From the NCBI GenBank assembly GCA_965237725.1, contig OZ250151.1, positions 2,976,001-3,040,000 of the forward strand: a stretch of DNA of 64,000 bases, read 5' to 3'. Origin of the DNA: G965237725 sp965237725. GTDB taxonomy: Bacteria; Pseudomonadota; Gammaproteobacteria; Arenicellales; Poriferihabitantaceae. The notes under the pieces are model-generated. The model was not told the DNA's origin. It saw only the letters and a list, made by a program, of their open reading frames with translations, and did no database searches. The translations under genes and the position numbers were made by a program. This document shows, in pieces, positions 1 through 8,067 of this stretch; within the stretch, counting starts at the first letter, position 1; each line of letters starts with the position of its first letter.

Positions 1-382
1 TGGATTGCTGGACATAGCCTTAACCGACGCAGGCAAGGCGGATCCAATATTTAAAGGTGCGCCGGATGTGCAGAAGTGCTTGCAATGGCATTCGGTGCAG
101 GTATCCCAGGCGCCTGAGAACACCGCTGTATTGGCGTCATCGGGGGACTGTCAGATTCAGGCCATGCGGGTGGGTGATAAGGCCTGGTCAATGCAGTATC
201 ACGTCGAACTCGAAGCAGATACCGTGGATAACTGGGGAGAAATACCGGCGTATAAGCGAGCTCTGGAAAATGCATTGGGGCCAAGCGGTCTTTCAGACAT
301 TAAGTCCGCAACAGACGCCAACATGAAAGAGATCGTAGCCAATGCACGCATTCTCTACGATAATTTTATGGCCCAGTGTTAA
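1..382 (+). CDS. Class I glutamine amidotransferase-like protein, C-terminal part (5' end outside window)
   Basis: The reading frame is open from base 2, so the true start lies upstream and only about 126 C-terminal residues are present. They match the second half of a class I glutamine amidotransferase domain: a WHSVQV segment and then MQYHVE, which carries the His and Glu of the Cys-His-Glu triad. The nucleophile Cys would lie upstream and cannot be checked. The family hydrolyses glutamine and passes ammonia to a partner, or acts as a gamma-glutamyl hydrolase. Stand-alone proteins of this kind are often annotated as GMP-synthase-like, but nothing here identifies a synthase domain. The gene converges on the minus-strand operon that ends at 415. 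The domain call is firm; the substrate is unknown. Confidence 0.75.
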   Translation, partial: GLLDIALTDAGKADPIFKGAPDVQKCLQWHSVQVSQAPENTAVLASSGDCQIQAMRVGDKAWSMQYHVELEADTVDNWGEIPAYKRALENALGPSGLSDIKSATDANMKEIVANARILYDNFMAQC

Positions 383-390
383 TTACATCG

Positions 391-411
391 ATCAGAATAA
401 TTAATTCTGAT
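391..411. terminator. Hairpin between convergent genes, possible bidirectional terminator
   Basis: A perfect 8-bp inverted repeat (ATCAGAAT / ATTCTGAT) with a 5-base AATTA loop sits in the 32-bp gap between two convergent genes. The stem is AT-rich and there is no strong T run on either side, so terminator function is inferred from position more than from the canonical signal. Confidence 0.4.
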
Positions 412-414
412 TAG

Positions 415-1305
415 TCAGGGTACATCCAGGGTTGCGCTCATGGCTAACTTTCCATCAGGGTTAGTAGCCCATAGCTGGCATTGGGTGCCTTCTTCGGTTT
501 TATTTTCTTTTAGATGAAGCTCGAAAGGTTTGTGATGAAACAACGGGCTCACAGCCTTTAAGTTCAGCTCACTAAATACCGGAATTTTTGTGCGACCCTG
601 GAAATGCTCCCGGGCAAGCTCGAGCATCAGCGTGGCAGTAAGCGGGGCATGAAACACCAGACCCGGATATTTTTCTACCTTTTTGCAATACTCGAGATCG
701 TAGTGAATTCGATGACCGTTAAATGTTAAAGCAGAGTAACGAAACAACAATATTGATGAAGGCGTAATTTCCCTGGACAGATCAGCGTCGGTTGGGGCAG
801 GGAAGGGGGAAGATTTTTGTGCCTTGGTTTTCATATCACCACGGTAGACGATGTCGTGATGCTCCTCGAGCCGTAATGTTGATCCCGAAAACAGCCGGTG
901 CTTCACAGTAACAAAACATAAATCGCCACTCCGCCCAGTTTTCTTCTCAATGCTTTCAACGGTTGAGGTTTTGACCATTTCTTCGCCAATAATGATTGGG
1001 CTGTGAAACTTTAATCGGGCCCCTGCCCACATTCTTCTGGGTAGCGCGACCGGAGGAAGAAAATTTCCCAATGCGGCATGCCCATCCACGCCCAGCTGAT
1101 CCATCCGCGGTGCGTCGAGAAAATACAACCAGTGCCAGCAATCGGGGAGCATGTCGCCTTTCTTGTAGTCACGACCATTGTGATTCAACGTTGCTCCCAT
1201 GAAATTCGCGGGCCCAGGGTTAATTATTTCCTTCCGTTCTTCAAAACGACCCACCCATTTTTGTAGTTTCTTTTCATCCAGGGTGAGTTCGGAGATTCTT
1301 TTCAT
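415..1305 (-). CDS. MaoC/HTD2-type acyl-CoA hydratase
   Basis: A 296-residue double hot-dog protein. The N-terminal half resembles the FAS1-like dehydratase domain of the HTD2/mesaconyl-C4-CoA hydratase group. The C-terminal half carries LFRYSALTFNGHRIHYD followed by GLVFHAP, the region that forms the hydratase active site in MaoC folds. Such enzymes add or remove water across the 2,3 bond of an acyl-CoA. It is the last gene of a five-gene operon, nine bases after the CoA-transferase, so it probably acts after thioester formation and oxidation in the same pathway. Mesaconyl- or itaconyl-CoA type substrates are one possibility, but no citramalyl-CoA lyase is present here. The fold is secure; the substrate is not. 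Confidence 0.8.
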   Translation of the reverse strand: MKRISELTLDEKKLQKWVGRFEERKEIINPGPANFMGATLNHNGRDYKKGDMLPDCWHWLYFLDAPRMDQLGVDGHAALGNFLPPVALPRRMWAGARLKFHSPIIIGEEMVKTSTVESIEKKTGRSGDLCFVTVKHRLFSGSTLRLEEHHDIVYRGDMKTKAQKSSPFPAPTDADLSREITPSSILLFRYSALTFNGHRIHYDLEYCKKVEKYPGLVFHAPLTATLMLELAREHFQGRTKIPVFSELNLKAVSPLFHHKPFELHLKENKTEEGTQCQLWATNPDGKLAMSATLDVP

Positions 1306-1314
1306 AACTTAATA

Positions 1315-2451
1315 TTATTCGAATTCGATTCGAATAGATTCAGTATGCTGTCCAATCTTTGGCGCACAGGGTATTGCTTCACCTTCCCCGGAACCATCCA
1401 TTTCCAAACTCGATATTGGGCGCATGGGATACGCTACAATTTTGCCAGTAGAAGAAATGCCTTTTCGTTTTTGAAGTGCGGGATGTTTAGATAGGACTTC
1501 CACACTATTAACCGAGCCGAAGGCCACATCTGCGTCCGATAAGCGTTTAATGGCCTCATTGCGGGTCAGGTGCGACATGATTTCATTGATAATCAAATCC
1601 ATGGCTGGCCGATTTTTAACCCGATTTTTATTGCTGTTAAAGCGTTCATCGCTAGCGGTTTCCGGTTGATTTAAAACCCTTTCGCAAAGTCGATGCCATT
1701 CCCGTTCATTTTGGATTGCAATTATCACGATTTCATTGTCAGCGGTTTTATAACCGCCATAGGGCGCGATGGATGGATGATTAAGCCCGGCGCGGGCGGG
1801 AGCTTTTCCGCCATAATCGTAATGCAGCAAAGGTACGGTCATCCAGTCCGCCGCAGATCCGAACAAGGATACTTCCAGCCCAATACCCACTCCCGTTTTT
1901 TGTCGGGTCAATAGCGCCTCTAGAATTCCAGCGTGGGCATTCATACCCGCACTAATATCACAAATTGATACGCCAACTCGACCCAGTTCAGTTTCACCGC
2001 CGCTGATACTTACCAGCCCACTCTCAGCCTGGACCAGAAAATCGTAGGCCTTCATTTTCGCCACTGATTCGTTATTACCATAGCCGCTGATATCGCAGGT
2101 AATTAGCTGCGGGTATTTTTCACGAAGTTGTTTGCTGCCGAATCCAGATCGGGCCAGAGCACCGGGCGCAAGGTTTTGCACAAATACGTCAGCATTCTCG
2201 AGTATTCTATTGAGCAGGTCGGCATCGGCTTTTTCCTTGAAATTCAGGACCAGGGATTCTTTGCCCAGGTTATTCCATAGAAAATATGAACTGTCGCCAC
2301 CAGCCACGTCATCGTAGCCCCTGGCGAAATCGCCGGTCTCCCGTTCAATCTTGATAACTCTCGCGCCGGCTTCACACAATCGTGCAGTGCATAACGGTGC
2401 CGCTACCGCCTGTTCGATGGCCACAACCAGGATGCCTTCAAGGGGCTTCAC
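1315..2451 (-). CDS. Class III CoA-transferase (CaiB/BaiF family)
   Basis: A 378-residue family III CoA-transferase, close to the usual length of 380-400. The N-terminus (EGILVVAIEQAVAAPLCTARL) and the SICDISAG segment, whose Asp165 fits the catalytic aspartate that forms the acyl anhydride, are both present. It should move CoA between acyl groups and so activate the carboxylic acid that this operon degrades. The start is GTG and overlaps the stop of the upstream dehydrogenase by one base (TAGTG), which argues for translational coupling. Substrate acid and CoA donor cannot be told from the sequence. Confidence 0.85.
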   Translation of the reverse strand: MKPLEGILVVAIEQAVAAPLCTARLCEAGARVIKIERETGDFARGYDDVAGGDSSYFLWNNLGKESLVLNFKEKADADLLNRILENADVFVQNLAPGALARSGFGSKQLREKYPQLITCDISGYGNNESVAKMKAYDFLVQAESGLVSISGGETELGRVGVSICDISAGMNAHAGILEALLTRQKTGVGIGLEVSLFGSAADWMTVPLLHYDYGGKAPARAGLNHPSIAPYGGYKTADNEIVIIAIQNEREWHRLCERVLNQPETASDERFNSNKNRVKNRPAMDLIINEIMSHLTRNEAIKRLSDADVAFGSVNSVEVLSKHPALQKRKGISSTGKIVAYPMRPISSLEMDGSGEGEAIPCAPKIGQHTESIRIEFE

Positions 2452-3611
2452 TAATAACTCCGCGGGAGTCCCAGCACGTGTTCAGCCACATAGCTGAGAA
2501 TAAAATTGGTTGATATCGGTGCGGTCCGGTATAAACGGGTCTCGCGGAACTTGCGCTCGATGTGAAATTCCCGGGCAAATGCAAATCCACCGTGGACTTC
2601 CATGCACATATCGGCTGCCTGCCAACTTGCTTCTGATGCCAGTAATTTGGCCATGTTGGCTTCGCTTGCACACTTTTCACTCTGGTCAAATAACTCAGCC
2701 GCCTGTTTCACCATCAAGTTGGCAGCTTCGATATTGATATTGCATCGGGCGATAGGGAATTGCACACCCTGGTTCTGGCCGATGGGTCGATTGAAAACTT
2801 TTCGCTCGGTGGCATAGGCGCATGCCCTGTCCACGAAAAACCGACCATCACCAATACATTCTGCGGCGATTAGGATACGTTCCGCATTCATACTGTCGAG
2901 AATAATTCTGAATCCATTATTTTCCTCACCCAGTAAGTTTTCTTCAGGAATTTCCAGATTATCAAAAAACAATTCACAGCTATGGTGGTTAATCATGGAA
3001 TCGATGGGGGTCACGGTCAGGCCATTTTCTTTTGCCTGGTTCAAATCCACGATGAATGTGGATAGGCCGTGAGTTTTTTTCTCCACCTTGTCAGTGGGTG
3101 TGGTTCGGGCCAGCAGTAACATCAAATCAGAGTGCTGAACCCGGCTTATCCACACCTTTTGTCCATTGACCACATATTTGTTACCTTGTTTTTTTGCTGT
3201 GGTTTTCAGGCTTGTGGTATCCGTCCCGGTATTGGGTTCGGTTACCCCAAAACTTTGCAGTCGAATACTACCGTCAGCAATGCTGGGTAAATACATTTCT
3301 TTCTGGGCATCGGAACCATGTCGTAAAACCGAACCCATGACATACATCTGGGCATGGCAGGCACCGGGATGGCCGCCGGAAAAACTGATTTCCTCGAGAA
3401 TGGCACAGGCCTCCGTCAGTCCCAGCCCTGAACCGCCGTATTGCTCGGGAATCAGGGCGGATAAATAACCTGCTTTCGTCAATGCTTGAACGAATTCCGT
3501 TGGGTAGCTGCGATCACTATCCAGTTTTAGCCAGTATTGTTCGTCGAAATCCTGGCACAGTGAACGAACGCCCTGGCGGATCGCGTTTAATTCTTCAGAT
3601 TCTTCTTTCAC
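2451..3611 (-). CDS. Acyl-CoA dehydrogenase
   Basis: A 386-residue flavoprotein of the acyl-CoA dehydrogenase superfamily. Visible are the FGVTEPNTGTD segment of the FAD/substrate site, the KVWIS strand, and the C-terminal arginine-rich region ending RLYRTAPIS. The usual C-terminal catalytic Glu (YEG motif) is absent. Glu244 in MNAERI occupies the position used as base in isovaleryl-CoA dehydrogenase, so the enzyme is probably active with the base relocated; this is an alignment by eye. It would introduce an alpha,beta double bond and pass electrons to ETF. Start is GTG, 11 bases after the SDR gene. It supplies an enoyl-CoA for the hydratase at the end of the operon. Confidence 0.87.
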   Translation of the reverse strand: MKEESEELNAIRQGVRSLCQDFDEQYWLKLDSDRSYPTEFVQALTKAGYLSALIPEQYGGSGLGLTEACAILEEISFSGGHPGACHAQMYVMGSVLRHGSDAQKEMYLPSIADGSIRLQSFGVTEPNTGTDTTSLKTTAKKQGNKYVVNGQKVWISRVQHSDLMLLLARTTPTDKVEKKTHGLSTFIVDLNQAKENGLTVTPIDSMINHHSCELFFDNLEIPEENLLGEENNGFRIILDSMNAERILIAAECIGDGRFFVDRACAYATERKVFNRPIGQNQGVQFPIARCNINIEAANLMVKQAAELFDQSEKCASEANMAKLLASEASWQAADMCMEVHGGFAFAREFHIERKFRETRLYRTAPISTNFILSYVAEHVLGLPRSY

Positions 3612-3622
3612 AGCGATGAAAT

Positions 3623-4411
3623 TCAGTCAACAACGGGAACAACATAATTCAGACCCTGGCGACCACCGTCGATGTAAACCGTTTCGCCGGTGACATAACT
3701 GGAATAGTGGCTGGCCAGAAACACCGCAACCTTGGCGACTTCGTCGGGCTCCCCTGGGCGCTGCATGGGCGTGCGGGACATGATTTCGCGCATTTTTTCA
3801 GGATTGTCTGCAACGGTTTGAAACATTTCTGTATTGATCGATCCCGGCCCGATTCCATTTACCCGAACCCCTTCGCTGGCCATTCGAATGCCTAAGCATT
3901 TGGTCCATTGATTCACCCCGCCTTTGGCAATCACATAAGGCGCTATGGCAGGGATAGCCAAAACCCCATTGAGTGAGGACATGTTAATGATGGTCCCTCT
4001 GGAATTTTCTTCATCGGGTTTTTGTTTGATCATGCGTTGGGCTGCAATTTGTCCGGTAAGAAATACCCCTTTTAGGTTAATAGCAATAACCCGGTCAAAA
4101 TCCGCTTCTTCCAATTCGAGAATATCAGCGGGGTGAACGATGCCGGCATTGGCTATGACCGTATCAACACGCTTGTACTTTTCCAGTGCGAAATCGAACA
4201 ATGCCTCCACTTCTGCTTTAGAGCTGACATCGCAGTGACAATACACAGCGTCACCACCCTTGTCCCGCAAAATCTGTGCTGACTTTTCGCCTTGGTCATC
4301 GTCTACATCGGAAAGAACAACCCGTGCACCTTCTTTGATGAATCTTTCCGCACAGGCAAAGCCGATGCCTCGGGATGCGCCGGTGATAATCGCAATTTTG
4401 TCTTTTAACAT
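3623..4411 (-). CDS. SDR-family NAD(P)-dependent oxidoreductase
   Basis: A classical short-chain dehydrogenase of 262 residues. It has TGASRGIG at 10-17 for nucleotide binding, NAG at 88-90, Ser145/146, and Tyr159-x3-Lys163 as catalytic residues. Asp36 and Asp38 after the second strand suggest NAD rather than NADP. The ATG at 4411 is chosen because the fold begins directly after it (MLKDKIAIITG); a longer reading to 4450 would overlap the upstream gene. It lies 16 bases after the ThDP enzyme and 11 before the dehydrogenase. It would oxidise or reduce a hydroxyacyl intermediate of the pathway. The exact substrate is unknown. Confidence 0.87.
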   Translation of the reverse strand: MLKDKIAIITGASRGIGFACAERFIKEGARVVLSDVDDDQGEKSAQILRDKGGDAVYCHCDVSSKAEVEALFDFALEKYKRVDTVIANAGIVHPADILELEEADFDRVIAINLKGVFLTGQIAAQRMIKQKPDEENSRGTIINMSSLNGVLAIPAIAPYVIAKGGVNQWTKCLGIRMASEGVRVNGIGPGSINTEMFQTVADNPEKMREIMSRTPMQRPGEPDEVAKVAVFLASHYSSYVTGETVYIDGGRQGLNYVVPVVD

Positions 4412-4427
4412 GTCAATCTCGTAAATT

Positions 4428-6047
4428 TTAATAATCTGTTTGAATCTCAATCACCGCGGGTTTGTTAGCCTTGACCGCTTTTTCGAATGCCCCTCCAAAT
4501 TGTTCGCTTCTGGAAACAACAATACCAAAAGCACCATAAGCCTCGGCCAAGGCGGCGAAATCTGGATTTTTCAGATCTGTGGCCACAGGTCGTCCCGGGT
4601 AATGACGTTGCTGATGACTGCGTATAGTGCCATAGCTGTTATTGTTAACCACCAGAAAAATAACATTCAGCTTGTACTGCACAGCAGTGGCGAGTTCTTG
4701 GCCATTCATTAAGAAACAACCGTCGCCGGAAAAAGAAACCACAATTGATTTTGGATAAACCAGTTTTGCTGCAATGGCTGAAGGCACGCCATAACCCATG
4801 GAGCCATTGGTCGGTGCAAGCTGGGTCTTTGGCGCTCGAAATTGATAATGGCGTTGGGCCCAGGGGGTATAGTTTCCAGCGCCATTGGTAACCACCGCAT
4901 CAGCGGGTAAACGAGTGCGTAGAAATTCTGAGACCTTGTCCATGCGCATCTCGGCGTCGCTATTCCTCTCTTCGGTGAGAAAATCGAGATAAATTTTGTT
5001 ACCGGTTTCGATGTATTCACTGCGATCAATTTTAGTAGCAGGCAATTTGCACGCCGCTTTTAAAAATGACTCCGGATGACTGACTATACCGAGATCTGCG
5101 CGATACACGGAATTGATCTCTTCAGGGCAAACATGAACATGAATCAGTTTCTGCGCCGGGTTGGTCGCATTGCCATAGGGTACCTGGAGAACCGAATAAG
5201 CCGATGTTGTCATGTCACCCATTCTTGGACCGACGGCGATTAACAGGTCCGCAGCATGAATTTGTTCTACCAGTTTGGGATTGGGTCCGAATCCCATTTC
5301 GCCAATATAATGAGGGTGGGTATTATCGAAGCAGTCTGAACGACGAAATGCAGTGACTACCGCCAGGTTTTGTTGTTCGGAAAATTGTTTTAGCAGCTTG
5401 CTGGATTTTACGGTCCAGCCGGCGCCGCCACAGATGAACACAGCGCGCTCTGCCTTTTCAAGTAAAGCACCAAACTGCTTAATCGATTTTTTTGACGGCG
5501 AAGCGGGAATAAACGTTGCGGGTTCCAGATCGGCGACATCACACTCGTCCATCAACATATCCTCGGGTAACTCAATCACCACAGGGCCAGGTCGACCGTG
5601 GGTTGCGGTATGCCAGGCCTGCCCCAGTTGTTCGGGAATGCGTTTGGCATCATTGAAGGTGATCACCTTTTTTGCAACGCCGCCATAAACTTGCTTGAAA
5701 TCTAACTCCTGGAAAGCTTCTCTACCCACATCACCGCGATCGATCTGGCCAACGAACATCAGGACCGGAGTCGAATCCTGAAATGCTGTGTGAATTCCGA
5801 CCATGGCATTAGACGCGCCTGGGCCGCGGGACACAAAACAGATTCCGGGTTGGTCGGTCAGCTTTCCATGGGCTTCCGCCATATAAGCAGCACCTCCTTC
5901 CTGTCGACAGGTTATGATTTGAATTTTATCTTGTCTCTCATATAACGCATCCAGCGCAGCCAGGTAACTTTCGCCGGGCACACAGAACATTCGGTTCGCA
6001 CCGTATTTAATCAAACCATCAATTAGAATTTCGCCGCCTGTTCGCAT
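4428..6047 (-). CDS. Thiamine-diphosphate-dependent enzyme, acetolactate synthase large-subunit-like
   Basis: A 539-residue three-domain ThDP enzyme with the arrangement of acetolactate synthase, glyoxylate carboligase and related decarboxylases. Glu50 in TCRQEGGAA is the conserved glutamate that activates the cofactor. The Mg-ThDP motif begins at GDG (441-443) and ends at NNN (468-470). No regulatory small subunit is adjacent, so a catabolic 2-oxoacid decarboxylase or carboligase is more likely than branched-chain amino acid synthesis. It is the first gene of a five-gene operon with SDR, acyl-CoA dehydrogenase, CoA-transferase and hydratase. It may cleave or join a 2-oxo acid at the start of that route. 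Confidence 0.85.
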   Translation of the reverse strand: MRTGGEILIDGLIKYGANRMFCVPGESYLAALDALYERQDKIQIITCRQEGGAAYMAEAHGKLTDQPGICFVSRGPGASNAMVGIHTAFQDSTPVLMFVGQIDRGDVGREAFQELDFKQVYGGVAKKVITFNDAKRIPEQLGQAWHTATHGRPGPVVIELPEDMLMDECDVADLEPATFIPASPSKKSIKQFGALLEKAERAVFICGGAGWTVKSSKLLKQFSEQQNLAVVTAFRRSDCFDNTHPHYIGEMGFGPNPKLVEQIHAADLLIAVGPRMGDMTTSAYSVLQVPYGNATNPAQKLIHVHVCPEEINSVYRADLGIVSHPESFLKAACKLPATKIDRSEYIETGNKIYLDFLTEERNSDAEMRMDKVSEFLRTRLPADAVVTNGAGNYTPWAQRHYQFRAPKTQLAPTNGSMGYGVPSAIAAKLVYPKSIVVSFSGDGCFLMNGQELATAVQYKLNVIFLVVNNNSYGTIRSHQQRHYPGRPVATDLKNPDFAALAEAYGAFGIVVSRSEQFGGAFEKAVKANKPAVIEIQTDY

Positions 6048-6162
6048 GGGTCTATATATTTATTGCCGGATAAGTGATTAGTTCGATTTATATCACAATC
6101 TACGGCCAGCGGGCAGATTCCGCCATGACATTGGGAGTCGCGGAAAACAGGTTTTGGATTGC

Positions 6163-7182
6163 TCAACCCAGCAAATTATTGTCCTTGTACCAGTTTGCTG
6201 TTTCCTCGATTCCGCGATCATTGTCGTAATTGAAAGTATATTCTAGAAGCCGTTTTACCTTTTCATTATTGAACTGGCGGTCTTTAGTATAAAAATCTAC
6301 CCGTCTGCGATATATCGGTGGGTCGATACCAAGGGGCGTGCAAATCAGTTTGCAAAGGTCTGAGGCGATATAGAATGGAAACAGGGGCAGCCGGATTACT
6401 CGATATTTTGTATTGCCCAGTTTTTGCGCAATAATTTTAGCGATTCCTTCAATAGAAATCGGTTCATCGCAGGCGGCGATCATAATTTCTGATCGCGCTG
6501 CTGGAGTGATGCCGGCAAGCATAATAATGTTACACAGATCATCTACGTGGACCAGGTGATACATGCCTTTACCACCACCGAGCATTAACAGGTAGCCCTT
6601 GTTGACCATTCGAAACAATTTCAACAGACGCAAATCCCCTGGACCATATATCGGTGCTGGACGGACAATTGAGTAGGGCAGATTATTTTCTTTAGCAAAT
6701 TTGCCTATCCATTGCTCTCCTTCGAGTTTGGTACGCTGGTAACCATCTCCCGGGGCAAACCGGTAATTCTCATCGGCAAGACCATTTTCGATATGCCCAT
6801 GGACGCCAACTGTGGATACGTGAACAAAACATTCAAAATCCGGTTTCCCCAGAACCGCATTGGCCAAAAGCTGAGTTGCTTCGAGGTGTACCTTGCGATA
6901 TCCATCATCATTTGGCTTTACTTCGCGGAATGCGGCGGCCAGATTAAAAATATACTCAACCCCATCGCAGGCTTGATTCACTATTTCCGGATCGAAGACA
7001 TCACCACGAAACCATTGGATGTCGAGTTTTTCCAGGTCCCCAAGACTGGAGCTTGCCCGAGCTATTGCCCGAACCTGGGCTCCGGCATTAACCAGTTTTT
7101 CGGTTAACACCCGGCCGGTAAATCCTGTAGCCCCGGTTATTAATACTTTTTTTTCGGAAAACCCTTGAATTGATAAACTCAT
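6163..7182 (-). CDS. NAD-dependent epimerase/dehydratase (extended SDR)
   Basis: An extended SDR of 339 residues with GATGFTG at 17-23, Ser123-Thr124 and Tyr148-x3-Lys152. The pattern is that of dihydroflavonol-reductase or HpnA-like sugar epimerases. The ATG at 7182 is preferred because the Rossmann fold starts ten residues later; an upstream reading to 7320 adds 46 residues that look non-coding and would overlap the next gene. It is the last gene of a set with a glycosyltransferase and a metal-dependent hydrolase, which suggests a nucleotide sugar or lipid-linked substrate. I cannot specify which. Confidence 0.82.
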   Translation of the reverse strand: MSLSIQGFSEKKVLITGATGFTGRVLTEKLVNAGAQVRAIARASSSLGDLEKLDIQWFRGDVFDPEIVNQACDGVEYIFNLAAAFREVKPNDDGYRKVHLEATQLLANAVLGKPDFECFVHVSTVGVHGHIENGLADENYRFAPGDGYQRTKLEGEQWIGKFAKENNLPYSIVRPAPIYGPGDLRLLKLFRMVNKGYLLMLGGGKGMYHLVHVDDLCNIIMLAGITPAARSEIMIAACDEPISIEGIAKIIAQKLGNTKYRVIRLPLFPFYIASDLCKLICTPLGIDPPIYRRRVDFYTKDRQFNNEKVKRLLEYTFNYDNDRGIEETANWYKDNNLLG

Positions 7183-7249
7183 TTTACTTTGTTGGTTATT
7201 TAAATTTTTGGAAATTTGCTTACAGTCGCTTATACGGCGTGGATACTGT

Positions 7250-8053
7250 TTAGTGGGAAGTCTTTGTGGCTGCGATTTTACTTGCCTTTCTATGGCCCAA
7301 TGTTCTTTGTGCGACGTCAATCAACGAGCATCTGTGTCCAACGGATTGCATTATGACATTCTGAGTCAACATGTTTGCAATCACTTCTCGAGGGCGCTTA
7401 TCAGAAGCTGATGAAGAGATTTCCGTGGCATAACTGCCGGGTCGACATTCTTCTCCTGGGAATGGCAGGGGATCGGAACCGAAAATAATTTTAAACCCTT
7501 TTGCTTTGGCCTGACGCATAATTAATGGCATAAACCACCCATAGGGGCGCATGGTTGTGTCGCCAACAGCCAGTTGCTCGGGTGTAAACGTATTTAATAG
7601 ATCTTTTACCACCCCGCCGCGTTTGCCAATCCATTTACCCAGCCCCCAGGCAACAACAGGAACCCCATTGTTTTTAATCACATTTTCGATTGTTTGCCTG
7701 GCGGGCAGACCTTCTTCAACCCGTTGGGGACAATTGAGTGACAAAATTTCTAGGTTCTCTGAAGTAATAATCTGCTGTCCGGGAAGCAGACAAAAATCCT
7801 GACCAGTGGAAGTTGATTTAATTTTCAGGCTATGGCCGGTATTTGAAACCGCAATGTCAAAGGCATCTCCTACCAGGTTTTTTGAATTTGTAGCCAGATC
7901 ATCATAGACATGACAATCGTATCTTTCGGTGAGACAGGCAACTTTAACTGCATCCGAGGACAGGGCATTAAAATTTTTCAGTACTGCATCCAACGCCTTA
8001 TGTATTTCATAAAACGGATAAATATGAACGTGGGTGTCTACTATTAATTTCAA
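7250..8053 (-). CDS. Metal-dependent hydrolase, amidohydrolase/PHP-like
   Basis: About 267 residues beginning with a metal-binding VDTHVHIYP motif (H-x-H). Later features include a GSDPLPFPGEE segment in which an Asp could be a further ligand. The overall look is of a small TIM-barrel amidohydrolase or PHP-type phosphoesterase, but I do not recognise the subfamily. A TTG at 8053, 14 bases after the stop of the glycosyltransferase, puts the H-x-H strand at the N-terminus; an upstream ATG at 8119 would overlap that gene by 52 bases and adds residues without family character. Co-transcription with a glycosyltransferase and an epimerase suggests sugar or lipid metabolism. Confidence 0.6.
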   Translation of the reverse strand: MKLIVDTHVHIYPFYEIHKALDAVLKNFNALSSDAVKVACLTERYDCHVYDDLATNSKNLVGDAFDIAVSNTGHSLKIKSTSTGQDFCLLPGQQIITSENLEILSLNCPQRVEEGLPARQTIENVIKNNGVPVVAWGLGKWIGKRGGVVKDLLNTFTPEQLAVGDTTMRPYGWFMPLIMRQAKAKGFKIIFGSDPLPFPGEECRPGSYATEISSSASDKRPREVIANMLTQNVIMQSVGHRCSLIDVAQRTLGHRKASKIAATKTSH

Positions 8054-8067
8054 TTTCTTATGCGTGC

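Noticed and set aside
7183..7320. 46-residue N-terminal extension of the epimerase
   Set aside because: The Rossmann fold begins after the ATG at 7182 and the extension would overlap the hydrolase gene.
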